This document shows positions 19,212 through 28,963 of a stretch of 64,000 bases of DNA, one piece after another (the first letter of the stretch is position 1; each line of letters begins with the position of its first letter). The notes beneath the pieces were generated by a model that was not told the origin of the DNA, searched no databases, and saw only the letters and a program-made list of their open reading frames with translations. The DNA is from Seonamhaeicola maritimus. Lineage in GTDB: Bacteria > Bacteroidota > Bacteroidia > Flavobacteriales > Flavobacteriaceae. The position numbers and the translations under genes were made by a program. The stretch lies in contig NZ_VRKQ01000010.1 of the NCBI RefSeq assembly GCF_008056315.1, positions 124,001 to 188,000 of the forward strand. The letters run 5' to 3'.

Positions 19212-21434
19212 ATGAAGATAAGTATAAAACAAATAAGCAAGTTTTTATTAGGTTTTGCGCTATTATTTATAGCTTGCGAAACCGAAGAAACTCTAGAAAT
19301 TACGAGTCCTGAAGCAGTGTTTGAACTGCAACAGCCATCTATTTCCAATATAAATTTAAACCCAGAAATACCTGATAATCCTGCATTTACAATTGTATGG
19401 ACAGATGAATTATCTGGTGGAGGTTCAAGCTATACTGTAGAAATTTCAAAAGACCCTCTTGCGTTTGAAAATCCTATGACATTAGGAACTTCAAGTTCAG
19501 ACAGGTTTAGTATGACAGTAGGAGAATTTAATGAAGCTCTAATAGGAGCTGATGTACCCGCCTTTGAACCATTTGCAGTTTTCATGAGAATATCAACGGG
19601 GTCTTTAATTTCTAATGTAGTAAGTTTTAGTGTATCATCGTATGCCGAAACACCTCCGGTTATCACTAGCCCTGATAATACATTCGAGGTAGTTTTATCT
19701 GATGTTGCTCCATCTGACGCAGCATTGACGGTTGAGTGGAATGACCCTGACTTTGGTGAAAATACTACGGTAGAAGTTACCTATGCGTTAGAATTTGGAA
19801 AAGCCGGTGATAATTTTGCTGCACCCTTCTTAATTGAACCAGCCGAAAATCCTACCGCAACCTCAATGACTGTTAGTCATGAACAATTAAATGAAGCTGC
19901 TTTATCAGTCGGTCTAACAGCAGAAAATGCTGCTGCTCTTGATGTTAGAGTAAAAGCTTCCATAGCACTAACAGGTGGAGATATGGTGCGCCTTTCTGAA
20001 AGTTTAACAATTACTGTTACACCTTATGATGTAACTTTACCACCAATTCTTTACGTAGTTGGTGCTGGCGCTGTTGATGCTGGTTGGGGATGGGATTCTC
20101 CAGTTGAATTAACCTTATCTGGATCTAAATATGGTGGTAACATTAATTTACAAAACAACGGAGGTTCCGATAACAACTTTAGATTCTTTACAGATGCTTC
20201 TTTAGAGTGGAGTTCACCTAGTCAAAACTTCCCGTATTACAGCGACAGAAACTATACAATAGATTCAAATTTTGAAAATGCTAATGATGGTGACAGTAAT
20301 TTCGCTTTCGTTGGAACCACAGGATTATATTATTTAGAAATAGATGTTGAGAACAGAACCATTACGTTAGGTGATGCTAGAACAGGGCCAAACTGTGACT
20401 ATGACCAATTGTCTTTAGTTGGGGCCGGTGTTCCTGATGCTGGATGGGGATGGACTACTCCCGTAGTTATTAATTGTACTGGAAATGGAGTTTACACCGG
20501 AGCCGTAACATTCCAAAACAATGGAGGCGCTGATAACAACTTTAGATTCTTTACAGATAGATCCCTAGAATGGGGCTCTCCAAGCTTTAACTACCCACAT
20601 TATGAAAATGCTGGATATATCATAGATAGTAATTTCATAAATGCAAATGACGGAGATAGCAACTTTGCTTTTATTGGTACTTCTGGTGATTATCTTTTGA
20701 CCATCAATGATACAGCTAAAACAATTACTCTTGAACCAATTGCATGTGAATTTGACGAATTATCGCTTGTAGGTGCTGGTGTACCAGATGCAGGTTGGGC
20801 ATGGGATACTCCTGTTGTTATACCTTGTTATGGAGACGGTGTTTATTCTGGTGATGTATACCTACAAAATAACAATGGAGCGGACAACAATTTCAGATTC
20901 TTCTCAGACAGATCTCTAGAATGGAGTTCGCCAAGTTTTAACTATCCTTACTATGTAGGAGAAGGCTATACAATAGATAGTAACTTTGTCGATGCCATGG
21001 ATGGTGACAACAACTTTGCTTTTATTGGTGTAACAGGTACATATAATCTTACTATAGACACCATGGCCAAAACCATAACTTTAATTGAGGTTGCAGTACC
21101 TAATTGTGACCTAGATCAACTTTGGTTAGTTGGTGCAGGTGTACCTGACGCTGGCTGGGGATGGGATACTCCTGTAGCTTTACCTTGTACAGGAAATGGA
21201 ACTTACTCCGGAGATGTAACGTTTGGAAATGATGCTTTCAGATTTTTTACAGACAGAACATTAGAATGGGGGTCTCCAAGTTATAACTACCCATATTATG
21301 AAGGTGAAGGTTATACCATTGATAGTGACTTTACAAATGCCATGGATGGCGATAGTAATTTCTACTTCAACGGAACTCCTGGAACTTATTTACTGACCAT
21401 TGATACAGTAAATAAAACAATAACTTTAGAATAA
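19212..21434 (+). CDS. SusF-like surface glycan-binding lipoprotein with four tandem modules
   Basis: A 740-residue lipoprotein (signal ending LLFIACETE). Two SusE-type Ig-like domains come first (about residues 25-145 and 150-275). Then four tandem modules of 109-120 residues start near 276, 394, 512 and 632, each with LVGAG-DAGWGW...FRFFTDRSLEWGSPSFNYP...IDSNF. The repeated Trp, Tyr and Asn residues are those expected in starch-binding modules. It has no catalytic motif. It probably gives multivalent starch binding at the surface. It is followed by a strong hairpin terminator at 21453, so it ends the susC transcript or marks a step-down before the secreted amylase. Confidence 0.85.
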   Translation: MKISIKQISKFLLGFALLFIACETEETLEITSPEAVFELQQPSISNINLNPEIPDNPAFTIVWTDELSGGGSSYTVEISKDPLAFENPMTLGTSSSDRFSMTVGEFNEALIGADVPAFEPFAVFMRISTGSLISNVVSFSVSSYAETPPVITSPDNTFEVVLSDVAPSDAALTVEWNDPDFGENTTVEVTYALEFGKAGDNFAAPFLIEPAENPTATSMTVSHEQLNEAALSVGLTAENAAALDVRVKASIALTGGDMVRLSESLTITVTPYDVTLPPILYVVGAGAVDAGWGWDSPVELTLSGSKYGGNINLQNNGGSDNNFRFFTDASLEWSSPSQNFPYYSDRNYTIDSNFENANDGDSNFAFVGTTGLYYLEIDVENRTITLGDARTGPNCDYDQLSLVGAGVPDAGWGWTTPVVINCTGNGVYTGAVTFQNNGGADNNFRFFTDRSLEWGSPSFNYPHYENAGYIIDSNFINANDGDSNFAFIGTSGDYLLTINDTAKTITLEPIACEFDELSLVGAGVPDAGWAWDTPVVIPCYGDGVYSGDVYLQNNNGADNNFRFFSDRSLEWSSPSFNYPYYVGEGYTIDSNFVDAMDGDNNFAFIGVTGTYNLTIDTMAKTITLIEVAVPNCDLDQLWLVGAGVPDAGWGWDTPVALPCTGNGTYSGDVTFGNDAFRFFTDRTLEWGSPSYNYPYYEGEGYTIDSDFTNAMDGDSNFYFNGTPGTYLLTIDTVNKTITLE
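20040..21434 (+). repeat. Four tandem ~350-bp coding repeats in the SusF-like gene
   Basis: Units begin near 20040, 20391, 20745 and 21105. Units 1-3 share the NNGG(A/S)DNNFRFF core. Unit 4 lacks the NNGGADNN stretch (it reads TFGNDAFRFF), a short in-frame deletion. Units 2-4 begin with a Cys and carry a second conserved Cys (INC, IPC, LPC) about 24 residues later, which may pair in a disulfide; unit 1 lacks both. Confidence 0.9.
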
Positions 21435-21452
21435 TAACATAATTATGTAAAT

Positions 21453-21482
21453 GGGGCATGAGATATTCTCATGTCCCTTTTT
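21453..21482 (+). terminator. Intrinsic terminator after the SusF-like gene
   Basis: GGGGCATGAGA, a short loop and TCTCATGTCCC, followed by TTTTT. It lies between the SusF-like gene and the secreted amylase gene, only 19 bp before the amylase ATG, so it may attenuate rather than fully stop transcription. Confidence 0.75.
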
Positions 21483-21500
21483 ACATACCTTCTTTATACC

Positions 21501-24425
21501 ATGAAAAAAATTCTACTTCTTAGTTTATTATTAGTTGGACTAACTTCATTTGGACAGGAACAGACTGGTTCATTTTCTTTCTCCCCCACTAATTTTGGGA
21601 TAAATGATGAAGTTACCATTACAGTTTCTGGGGTAGATCCAGAAATATGGAATACCGGTGAACCAAATAACATTTTTCTTTGGGCATGGTATTTTGATGG
21701 TTGTGGCAACACCGTTGGAGGTCCTTTAATTGGAAACGGTTCTTGGGATAACTCCAATGATGATCTCCAATTAACAAACAACGGAGATGGAACATATAGT
21801 TTTGTAATGACTCCATCAATTTTTTTCGGTATATCTAAAATGTCTGGTTTTGGAGTTTTAGTTAAAGCAGATAATGGTAATGGAGATAAAAAAACGCAAG
21901 ATCATATTGAATATTTGGGACAAGGTATTCATGTTAACATAGCAAATCCTGCCAGCACTGTTGTTCTTAATAGCGGTGACAATCTAACTATTGGTGGTTC
22001 TGTTTTTTCTAAAGGTGCTCAGATTGTCAATGTCCCTTATGAAATATTTTTCAATGAAGTGTCTCAAGTTAGTGGTACAACAGGGTTTCCAAACTTTAGT
22101 AATACTCTAACTAACATTACAACAAGTGGAACCGTTAGAGTTGAGGCAACTTATCTAGGAGATAGCAATTCGTGCTCAGTAGAAGTCATTGTAGCACCTA
22201 CCGTTACTGACCAAAATATACCAGCAGGTTTGAAAGAAGGTATTAATTACAATGATTCCGATGATACCAAGGCTACATTAGTACTTAATGCCCCGTTAAA
22301 AGACTTTGTTTATGTTGCGGGTAGTTTTAACAACTATAATCCTGGAGCTTCCTATTTAATGAAAAAAGATCCTTCAACTGGAATATTTTGGCTAGAATTA
22401 ACTGGATTGATATCAGGACAAGTTGAAACCTATCAATATTGGGTATATGACACAAATCCTGTGGCTAATTCTCCAAATATCGTAAAAACTGCCGATCCTT
22501 TTTCAACATTAGTTTTATCTCCTTTTGATGACTGGAGTATTCCTTCAACTTCATTTCCAGGTCTTGGCACAACATATGAGTATCCGTCAGGTCAGGAACG
22601 TGAAGTTACCGTAATTCAGACTGGTCAAATACCTTATATTTGGCAGGAAACAAATTTTAACAAACCTAAAAAGGAAGACCTTATTATTTATGAAGTATTA
22701 ATAAGGGATTTTGATTCAGATAAAAATTTTCAAGATTTAATTGATAGAATCTCCTATTTCAAAAATCTGGGAATTAATGCTATTGAATTAATGCCCGTTA
22801 TGGAATTTGAAGGTAATGAATCTTGGGGCTACAATACGGCATTTCATATGGCCTTGGACAAGTTTTACGGAACTGCGGAAAAATTTAAGGAGTTAATAGA
22901 TACTTGTCACCAGAATGGAATTGCTGTAATACTAGACATAGCATTTAATCACGCTTACGGAAGAAATCCACTTGTACGAATGTGGATGGACGATGCAGAT
23001 AACACTGGCTGGGGAGCTCCTAGTAGTGAAAATCCATTTTTTAATCAAACTGCTAAACATAGTTATAGTGTAGGTTCTGATTTTAATCATTCTCAAACTA
23101 TCACTCAAGATTATGTTAAAAGAGTTGTTGAATATTGGATTGAAGAGTTTAAAATAGATGGTTTTCGTTGGGATTTAACTAAAGGTTTTACACAAAATTG
23201 TGAATCAGATGAAGCTTGTACAAATGATTACAATCAAGACAGAGTAGACATTTTAAAAGATTACGCAGATCATTCTTGGAGTTTAGACCCAGACCATTAC
23301 GTGATTTTTGAACATCTTGGAACAAATGGATTTGGAGATCAAAATTCAGATGGCAAAACGTCGGTGGATGAAGATATAGAATGGGCCAATTATCGTATAG
23401 GAGAAGGTAAAGGTATTATGATGTGGAGTGAACAATGGCATCCATACAAAGAATTAGCAAATGGAAAATCAACAGGTATAGATATTTCTGGAATAGGTCA
23501 TATAGGTAAAGGTTTCGATGGTAAAAGGGTTGTCGGATATCCTGAAAGTCATGATAAAGACAGAATTATGTATGAAATGTTCACCTATGGAGAAAGCGGT
23601 ATACAAGGAAACTTAAATAATTCCCTTAAAAGAATGTCAGCCATTGGAGCTGTATTCATTACAGTACCAGGACCAAAAATGATGTGGCATTTTGCAGAAT
23701 TAGGCATGGACGATTCCATCTGGACCTGTTCCAACGGCACTGTTAACTCAGACTACGATGGCAATAATGATGGTGATTGTAAACTTGACACAAAACCCCA
23801 ACCACAATGGGCCGAAAATTGGCTAAGTGACCCTAACCGTAGCCAAGTGCATAGCGATTGGACCAGAATGATAAAACTTAAAATAAACGAACCTGTCTTT
23901 GAGGGTGATTATAATATTACTTCAAGCACGCAAACACCTAGAATAAGTATTTATACGGGTGACGAAAACACTTCAGGTGTAAATCTGAAAAATGTTATTG
24001 TTATTGCCAATTTTTCTACTTCAAGTCAAAATGTAAATCCAAATTTTCCTTATGGGGGAACATGGTATGATTTGATGGATGAATCTGGTAGCACAACTAT
24101 TAGTGGAAGTACAACATCCGTTAATTTAACTGCAGGAGAATTTAAAATGTACGGAAATCAATCGGCTTCCTTAAGTACCGAAGATAAAATTTTTGAAACT
24201 GGTTTAATGGTTTATCCAAACCCTTCAAGAAATTCGTTTAGGATAAACAAAAATATTGAAACGGTTTCTATTTATAATCTTACAGGGAAACAAGTAAAAT
24301 CATTTAGAGGGAATTTTGACAAAGGACATTCCTTTGATATTTCAAACCTACCTCAAAGTATTTATATAGTAAAGATTAATAGCAAATTGGGAGTGCAAGA
24401 AACTCTCAAAGTAGTTAAACTGTAG
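21501..24425 (+). CDS. Secreted GH13 alpha-amylase with type IX secretion C-terminal domain
   Basis: A 974-residue protein. The ATG at 21501 (MKKILLLSLLLVGLTSFGQ) gives a clean signal peptide; an upstream in-frame start at 21471 would add ten residues and spoil it. After two Ig-like domains there is a CBM48-like N-domain (VYVAGSFNNYNPG near residue 270). The GH13 barrel has DIAFNH near 481, GFRWDLTK near 555 (nucleophile Asp), FEHLG near 603 (acid/base Glu) and ESHDKDR near 683. The last 70 residues (VYPNPSRNSF...SIYNLTGKQV...IYIVKI) are a type A sorting domain for type IX secretion. It is probably the cell-surface or released amylase that starts starch breakdown. Confidence 0.93.
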   Translation: MKKILLLSLLLVGLTSFGQEQTGSFSFSPTNFGINDEVTITVSGVDPEIWNTGEPNNIFLWAWYFDGCGNTVGGPLIGNGSWDNSNDDLQLTNNGDGTYSFVMTPSIFFGISKMSGFGVLVKADNGNGDKKTQDHIEYLGQGIHVNIANPASTVVLNSGDNLTIGGSVFSKGAQIVNVPYEIFFNEVSQVSGTTGFPNFSNTLTNITTSGTVRVEATYLGDSNSCSVEVIVAPTVTDQNIPAGLKEGINYNDSDDTKATLVLNAPLKDFVYVAGSFNNYNPGASYLMKKDPSTGIFWLELTGLISGQVETYQYWVYDTNPVANSPNIVKTADPFSTLVLSPFDDWSIPSTSFPGLGTTYEYPSGQEREVTVIQTGQIPYIWQETNFNKPKKEDLIIYEVLIRDFDSDKNFQDLIDRISYFKNLGINAIELMPVMEFEGNESWGYNTAFHMALDKFYGTAEKFKELIDTCHQNGIAVILDIAFNHAYGRNPLVRMWMDDADNTGWGAPSSENPFFNQTAKHSYSVGSDFNHSQTITQDYVKRVVEYWIEEFKIDGFRWDLTKGFTQNCESDEACTNDYNQDRVDILKDYADHSWSLDPDHYVIFEHLGTNGFGDQNSDGKTSVDEDIEWANYRIGEGKGIMMWSEQWHPYKELANGKSTGIDISGIGHIGKGFDGKRVVGYPESHDKDRIMYEMFTYGESGIQGNLNNSLKRMSAIGAVFITVPGPKMMWHFAELGMDDSIWTCSNGTVNSDYDGNNDGDCKLDTKPQPQWAENWLSDPNRSQVHSDWTRMIKLKINEPVFEGDYNITSSTQTPRISIYTGDENTSGVNLKNVIVIANFSTSSQNVNPNFPYGGTWYDLMDESGSTTISGSTTSVNLTAGEFKMYGNQSASLSTEDKIFETGLMVYPNPSRNSFRINKNIETVSIYNLTGKQVKSFRGNFDKGHSFDISNLPQSIYIVKINSKLGVQETLKVVKL

Positions 24426-24454
24426 TTTAGTTTTTCAGTTAGTTTAGTTGTAAC

Positions 24455-24487
24455 AAAAAAGCCTCTCAAATTTGAGAGGTTTTTTTA
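24455..24487 (+). terminator. Intrinsic terminator after the secreted amylase
   Basis: AAGCCTCTCAAATTTGAGAGGTTTTTTT: a near-perfect hairpin flanked by A- and T-runs, 30 bp after the amylase stop. It closes the sus operon and separates it from the GH53 gene. Confidence 0.88.
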
Positions 24488-24515
24488 ATCATAATTTAAC
24501 ATAGGGTTGGTTTAT

Positions 24516-24523
24516 TAACTTTG
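24516..24523 (+). promoter_or_regulatory. Probable -7 promoter element for the GH53 gene
   Basis: TAACTTTG matches the Bacteroidota -7 consensus TAnnTTTG, 19 bp before the ATG at 24542. Its position just after a terminator supports a separate transcript for GH53 and argues against the longer TTG start at 24521, which would lie on the promoter. A clear -33 TTTG was not found at the right spacing. Confidence 0.55.
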
Positions 24524-24541
24524 TATTCAAAACTTTATAAA

Positions 24542-25672
24542 ATGAAATCTATTTTAGGTGTTTTTTTCCAGTGTATTATCATACTCAATTTGTGTTCATG
24601 CCAAAACAATGTCAACAAGAACACCGATGAAGATATTCCTGAACAAGAAATTTCATTTTATTATGGAGCCGATTTATCATATGTAAACGAAATGATTGAC
24701 TGCGGAGCAGTGTATAAAAACAACAATAGTAAAGATAAAGATGTTTATAAAATTTTCTCGGACTCAGGATGTAATCTAGTTAGAGTTCGTTTATGGCATA
24801 ACCCAACTTGGACCAATTATTCAAACCTTGCCGATGTTAAAAAAACCATTTCTAAGGCAAAATCATTAGGTATGAAAGTGCTTTTAGACTTTCATTATTC
24901 TGATACTTGGGCAGACCCTCATAAACAGCTTATCCCAAAAGCGTGGGAAAATCAAATTGACAACACTTCGGCTCTAGGTGAACTTTTATATAATTATACT
25001 TTAGAAACTCTTAATGATCTTAAAGTTGCAAACCTAACACCAGATATAGTTCAAATAGGCAATGAAATTAACCCAATGATACTCCAAGGGGAGACTTTGA
25101 TTTGGCCCATTGATTGGACAAGAAATGCTTACTTAATTAATAAAGGAATTCAAGCAGTAAGAGATTTTTCAAACGAGGTAGAAGTAATGTTACATATTGC
25201 TCAACCAGAAAATGCATTACCCTGGTTTAGAGATGCTACAATTAATGGTATTAATGATTATGACTGGATTGGATTATCCTACTACCCTCTTTGGTCTGAA
25301 TATAAATTAAATGATGTTTCAACACCAATCAAAACTCTAATAACCACCTATAACAAACGTTTGATGATTGTTGAAACAGCATATCCATTTACCCTTCAAA
25401 ATTTAGATTCTGCAAATAATATTTTAGACAATAATGCGCTTATTTCTGGTTATCCTGCATCAGAGCAAGGTCAATTAGATTATTTAAATACTTTAAAGTT
25501 AAAGATTGAAGAAGCAGGAGGTGAAGGATTAATCTATTGGGAACCTGCCTGGGTATCAACAAGTTGCTCAACGCTTTGGGGACAAGGTTCTCATTGGGAT
25601 AACGCCACGTTATTTAACCATGACAACAAACCTTCACTGGGTATGAAATTTTACAATGGTTCTAAAAACTAA
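24542..25672 (+). CDS. GH53 endo-beta-1,4-galactanase lipoprotein
   Basis: A 376-residue lipoprotein (signal ending NLCSCQNN). It has GH53 hallmarks: GADLSYVNEM near the start, VRVRLWHNPTW, LLDFHYSDTWADP, the acid/base Glu in IQIGNEINP (near residue 174) and the nucleophile Glu in IVETAYPF (near 276), plus the C-terminal YWEPAWV. GH53 enzymes cut beta-1,4-galactan, as in arabinogalactan I or pectin side chains, which is unlike every other enzyme here. It has its own promoter-like sequence and a terminator on each side, so it may be separately regulated. Confidence 0.92.
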   Translation: MKSILGVFFQCIIILNLCSCQNNVNKNTDEDIPEQEISFYYGADLSYVNEMIDCGAVYKNNNSKDKDVYKIFSDSGCNLVRVRLWHNPTWTNYSNLADVKKTISKAKSLGMKVLLDFHYSDTWADPHKQLIPKAWENQIDNTSALGELLYNYTLETLNDLKVANLTPDIVQIGNEINPMILQGETLIWPIDWTRNAYLINKGIQAVRDFSNEVEVMLHIAQPENALPWFRDATINGINDYDWIGLSYYPLWSEYKLNDVSTPIKTLITTYNKRLMIVETAYPFTLQNLDSANNILDNNALISGYPASEQGQLDYLNTLKLKIEEAGGEGLIYWEPAWVSTSCSTLWGQGSHWDNATLFNHDNKPSLGMKFYNGSKN

Positions 25673-25685
25673 TAATATAAAATGA

Positions 25686-25722
25686 AAAAGCGTTCAACTT
25701 CTATTTCAAAATTGAACGCTTT
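25686..25722. terminator. Bidirectional terminator between GH53 and transaldolase genes
   Basis: AAAAGCGTTCAA and TTGAACGCTTTT form a perfect 12-bp stem with A/T runs on both sides, between the converging genes. Confidence 0.88.
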
Positions 25723-25742
25723 TCTATTATAAAAACTATCGT

Positions 25743-26396
25743 TTAGTTTCCTTTTTTGTAATCTGCTAAAAACTTAGCTAAACCTATATCTGTTAATGGA
25801 TGCTTTAATAATCCTGTGATTGATGATAAAGGTCCTGTCATTACATCTGATCCTATTTTAGCGCAATCAATTACGTGCATAGTATGACGAATAGATGCGG
25901 CTAATATTTGCGTTTCAAAACCGTAGTTATCATAAATCTGTCTAATTTCAGCAATAAGGTTTAAACCGTCTGTTGAAATATCATCTAATCTACCTAAGAA
26001 AGGTGACACATAAGTTGCACCTGCTTTAGCAGCTAACAAAGCTTGGCCTGCCGAAAAAACTAATGTTACATTGGTTCTAATACCTTTATCTGAAAAATAT
26101 TTACATGCCTTAATCCCATCAGCTATCAAAGGCAATTTTACAACAATTTGAGGATGTAAAGCAGCAAGTTCTTCTCCTTCTCTTACCATACCTTCAAAAT
26201 CTGTTGATATTACCTCAGCACTAACATCACCTTCAACTATGTCACAAATCTTTTTGTAATGTGCAATAATATTATCAGCTCCTGTAATTCCTTCTTTAGC
26301 CATTAATGATGGGTTTGTTGTAACACCATCTAAAATCCCTAATGCTTGTGCTTCTGCTATATCATCAAGGTTTGCCGTATCTATAAAAAATTTCAT
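25743..26396 (-). CDS. Transaldolase / fructose-6-phosphate aldolase-like
   Basis: A 217-residue cytoplasmic protein, the short form of the transaldolase family (the long form has about 320 residues). It begins [16 protein letters not shown], has the Asp/Asn motif [14 protein letters not shown], the Schiff-base Lys in [13 protein letters not shown] near residue 86, and the [17 protein letters not shown] and ASIRHTMHV stretches. It transfers a dihydroxyacetone unit in the non-oxidative pentose phosphate pathway. The transketolase gene is 15 bp upstream in the same operon, which supports transaldolase rather than a dedicated fructose-6-phosphate aldolase. Confidence 0.9.
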   Translation of the reverse strand: MKFFIDTANLDDIAEAQALGILDGVTTNPSLMAKEGITGADNIIAHYKKICDIVEGDVSAEVISTDFEGMVREGEELAALHPQIVVKLPLIADGIKACKYFSDKGIRTNVTLVFSAGQALLAAKAGATYVSPFLGRLDDISTDGLNLIAEIRQIYDNYGFETQILAASIRHTMHVIDCAKIGSDVMTGPLSSITGLLKHPLTDIGLAKFLADYKKGN

Positions 26397-26411
26397 TTTC
26401 TTCTTAGTTTA

Positions 26412-28457
26412 TTATTTTATTAAAACAGTATTTAAATACTCTAATACATTTTTGCTTGCTTGCTCTCCTGTGAAACCAAACTTTTCATCTAGAACACCTG
26501 CAGGTGCAGAATATCCAAAATGGTCCAATCCAAATACTTTCCCATTTTCACCTACAAGTCCTTCTAAATTTACAGGTAAACCTGCTGTTAAACCAAATAA
26601 TGGTTTGTCCTTTGGAATAACACTGTCTTGATATCCTTTAGATTGTTGTTTGAATAAACCTTCTGAAATTATTGAAGCAATACTTACTTTTAAATTCTCT
26701 TGAGACTCTAAAATATCTGCAGCTGCAATTAAAGTTGAAACTTCAGATCCGTTAGCAACTAAAACAACATCAGGGTTTTCTACTTCCTTCACCAAGTAAC
26801 CACCCTTTTCAGCTCCTAAAGCTTCTTCATATCTAGATGCTCCTTGTGCAGGTACATCTTTAATACCTTGTCTTGAAAGGATTAATCCTGAGGGTGTATT
26901 AGTGTTATCCAAAGCCATTTTCCATGCAACTGTTGCTTCAGCCGAATCTGCTGGACGCATTGCTAAGAAACTTGCATTTCCACTATGATTTTTAAGCTTT
27001 TCTAATAATCTTATTTGAGCTTCTTGTTCTACAGGTTGATGTGTAGGTCCATCCTCCCCTACTCTAAAGGCATCATGTGTCCACACATATTTAACTGGTA
27101 ATTCTTGAATAGCACTTAACCTAATAGCAGGTTTCATATAATCTGAAAACACAAAGAATGTTGCTACTACAGGAATAATACCCCCATGTAAAGCAATACC
27201 GTTTGCAATACAAGCCATAGTTAATTCAGCTACTCCTGCTTGTAAGAATGAGCCACTAAAATCACCTTTCTGTAATGCTGATGATTTCTTTAAGAATCCA
27301 TCTGTTTTATCACTGTTAGATAAATCTGCCGAAGACACAATCATATTTTCAACATTCTCAGCTAAATACCCCAATACATTTGAAGAAGCTACTCTTGTTG
27401 CTAAGCCTGCTTTATGTTCTATAGATTCAAAATCTAACTCAGGTAATTGTCCTGATAAGAAGAAATCTAATTTATCAGCTATAGCTCCATTTTCTTGTCT
27501 CCATGCATTAATTTCTGCTTTCTTTTCTGCAGCTTTCGCAGTTTTATCAGCTATTAAATTATTATAAAACTCACTAACGTCTCCATATATATCAAATGGA
27601 TTTTCAACGTCAGCTCCTAAATTAATTAAAGTCTTTTCGTAATCTGCTCCGGTATGTCCAATAGGCTGACCGTGTAACTCACAATATCCTTCAAACATAC
27701 TTCCATCTGCTGCAACACAACCTTTACCCATTATGGTTTTTCCAATAATAAGTGTTGGTTTTTCAGTTTCATTATTAGCATCAGTTAAAGCCTTTCTAAT
27801 TTGATCGTGATCATGACCATCAATAGTTACAACTTTCCATCCCCAAGCTTCATATTTAGCAGCCGTATCTTCGCTTGTTACCTCATCTGTAGAAGTTGAT
27901 AATTGAATGTCATTAGAATCAAAGAACATAATAAAGTTACTCAATCCTAAATGACCAGCTATTCTGCCAGCTCCTTGAGAAATCTCTTCTTGAATTCCTC
28001 CATCAGAAATGAATCCGTAAATTTTATGATTCATCCAATCTCCAAAACGAGCTTGTAAAAATTTAGCAGCAATAGCGGCACCAACACCCATGGTGTGCCC
28101 TTGTCCTAATGGACCAGATGTGTTTTCAATACCTCTAGCTACATCTACTTCTGGGTGACCAGGTGTAATTGAACCCCATTGTCTAAAATTAGCAACATCA
28201 TCTTTAGCATAATTTCCTAAAAGATAATATTGCGCATACATTAAAGTTGACAAGTGACCAGCATCCATAAAGAAACGATCTCTAAATGGCCATGTCATAT
28301 CAGATGGATCATAATTAAAGAATTCTGAATAAAGAATATGCATAAAATCTGCACCTCCCATTGGCCCTCCAGGGTGCCCTGAATTTGCCTTCTCTACCAT
28401 TGCTACAGCCAATGCTCTAATATTATCCGCTGATTGCTGATCTATTTGTTTGTTCAT
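26412..28457 (-). CDS. tkt: Transketolase
   Basis: A 681-residue full-length transketolase. It has the thiamine diphosphate motif region (SDGGIQEEISQGA near residue 152 and FFDSNDIQLS near 178), GHTMGVGAAIAAKF, the pyrimidine domain with FRVGEDGPTHQPVEQ near 452, and the C-terminal domain with VVLVANGSEVSTLI. It moves two-carbon units between sugar phosphates in the pentose phosphate pathway. It is first of a two-gene operon with transaldolase. The ATG at 28457 follows an AT-rich region next to tRNA-Leu. Confidence 0.96.
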   Translation of the reverse strand: MNKQIDQQSADNIRALAVAMVEKANSGHPGGPMGGADFMHILYSEFFNYDPSDMTWPFRDRFFMDAGHLSTLMYAQYYLLGNYAKDDVANFRQWGSITPGHPEVDVARGIENTSGPLGQGHTMGVGAAIAAKFLQARFGDWMNHKIYGFISDGGIQEEISQGAGRIAGHLGLSNFIMFFDSNDIQLSTSTDEVTSEDTAAKYEAWGWKVVTIDGHDHDQIRKALTDANNETEKPTLIIGKTIMGKGCVAADGSMFEGYCELHGQPIGHTGADYEKTLINLGADVENPFDIYGDVSEFYNNLIADKTAKAAEKKAEINAWRQENGAIADKLDFFLSGQLPELDFESIEHKAGLATRVASSNVLGYLAENVENMIVSSADLSNSDKTDGFLKKSSALQKGDFSGSFLQAGVAELTMACIANGIALHGGIIPVVATFFVFSDYMKPAIRLSAIQELPVKYVWTHDAFRVGEDGPTHQPVEQEAQIRLLEKLKNHSGNASFLAMRPADSAEATVAWKMALDNTNTPSGLILSRQGIKDVPAQGASRYEEALGAEKGGYLVKEVENPDVVLVANGSEVSTLIAAADILESQENLKVSIASIISEGLFKQQSKGYQDSVIPKDKPLFGLTAGLPVNLEGLVGENGKVFGLDHFGYSAPAGVLDEKFGFTGEQASKNVLEYLNTVLIK

Positions 28458-28607
28458 TTTAATGTATGGTTAATTTTTATTGAATTTATTCCTCGTTTTA
28501 GTAAGAAATATTTTTTTGCAAATATATAATCTTTAATTAGTTGAGATGGCAAAAAGCAAATATTTTCATGAAAATTAACGAAACCGCTTAAGTTGTTTTC
28601 AAAACAC

Positions 28608-28637
28608 AAAAAAAGCCTCTCAAATTGAGAAGCTTTT
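28608..28637 (-). terminator. Terminator downstream of tRNA-Leu
   Basis: On the minus strand AAGCTTCTCAA and TTGAGAGGCTT form an 11-bp stem with one mismatch, followed by a run of T, 11 bp after the tRNA 3' end. It closely resembles the terminator at 24455. Confidence 0.75.
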
Positions 28638-28647
28638 CTAATTTCAG

Positions 28648-28729
28648 TGCGGGCGGAGAGACTCGAACTCTCACACCTCGCGGCACTAGATCCTAAGTCT
28701 AGCGTGTCTACCAATTCCACCACGCCCGC
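28648..28729 (-). tRNA. tRNA-Leu (anticodon UAG)
   Basis: An 82-base gene with a 7-bp acceptor stem GCGGGCG/CGCCCGC and discriminator A. The D arm is GGTGGAATTGGTAGACACG, the anticodon loop CTTAGGA reads TAG, and a class II variable arm (TGCCGCGAGGTGTG) precedes the T-arm GAGAGTTCGAGTCTCTC. No CCA is encoded. Confidence 0.96.
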
Positions 28730-28935
28730 AAAAGGACTGCAAATATAATCAATACTTTTAAATTGCAAACTTCTACCCAAAAAAAACATTCTTTTTTATA
28801 CATTTCTTCAGTATAAAATCAAATTTTGTTTTCAAAAAAACTACAAAATTTAGTTTTACTTCAGGAATCACTTCGTTAGTACATATTTTTATTTTCATTC
28901 AGCTTCAGTAAATTTTAGAATGAAAAAAAATCATG

Positions 28936-28943
28936 TACTTTTG
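28936..28943 (+). promoter_or_regulatory. Probable -7 promoter element for the M20 dipeptidase gene
   Basis: TACTTTTG matches TAnnTTTG, 20 bp before the ATG at 28964, at the usual spacing for a short leader. The -33 element is not clear. The 28738-28963 region otherwise holds only AT-rich DNA. Confidence 0.5.
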
Positions 28944-28963
28944 ATAGATTTAAAACCATTCTT

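Noticed and set aside
24521-24541. TTG start for the GH53 gene at 24521
   Set aside because: It overlaps the TAACTTTG promoter element; the ATG at 24542 gives a proper lipoprotein signal.
28454-28789. 111-residue reading frame on the minus strand upstream of transketolase
   Set aside because: It runs through the tRNA-Leu gene and its terminator; no protein is supported.
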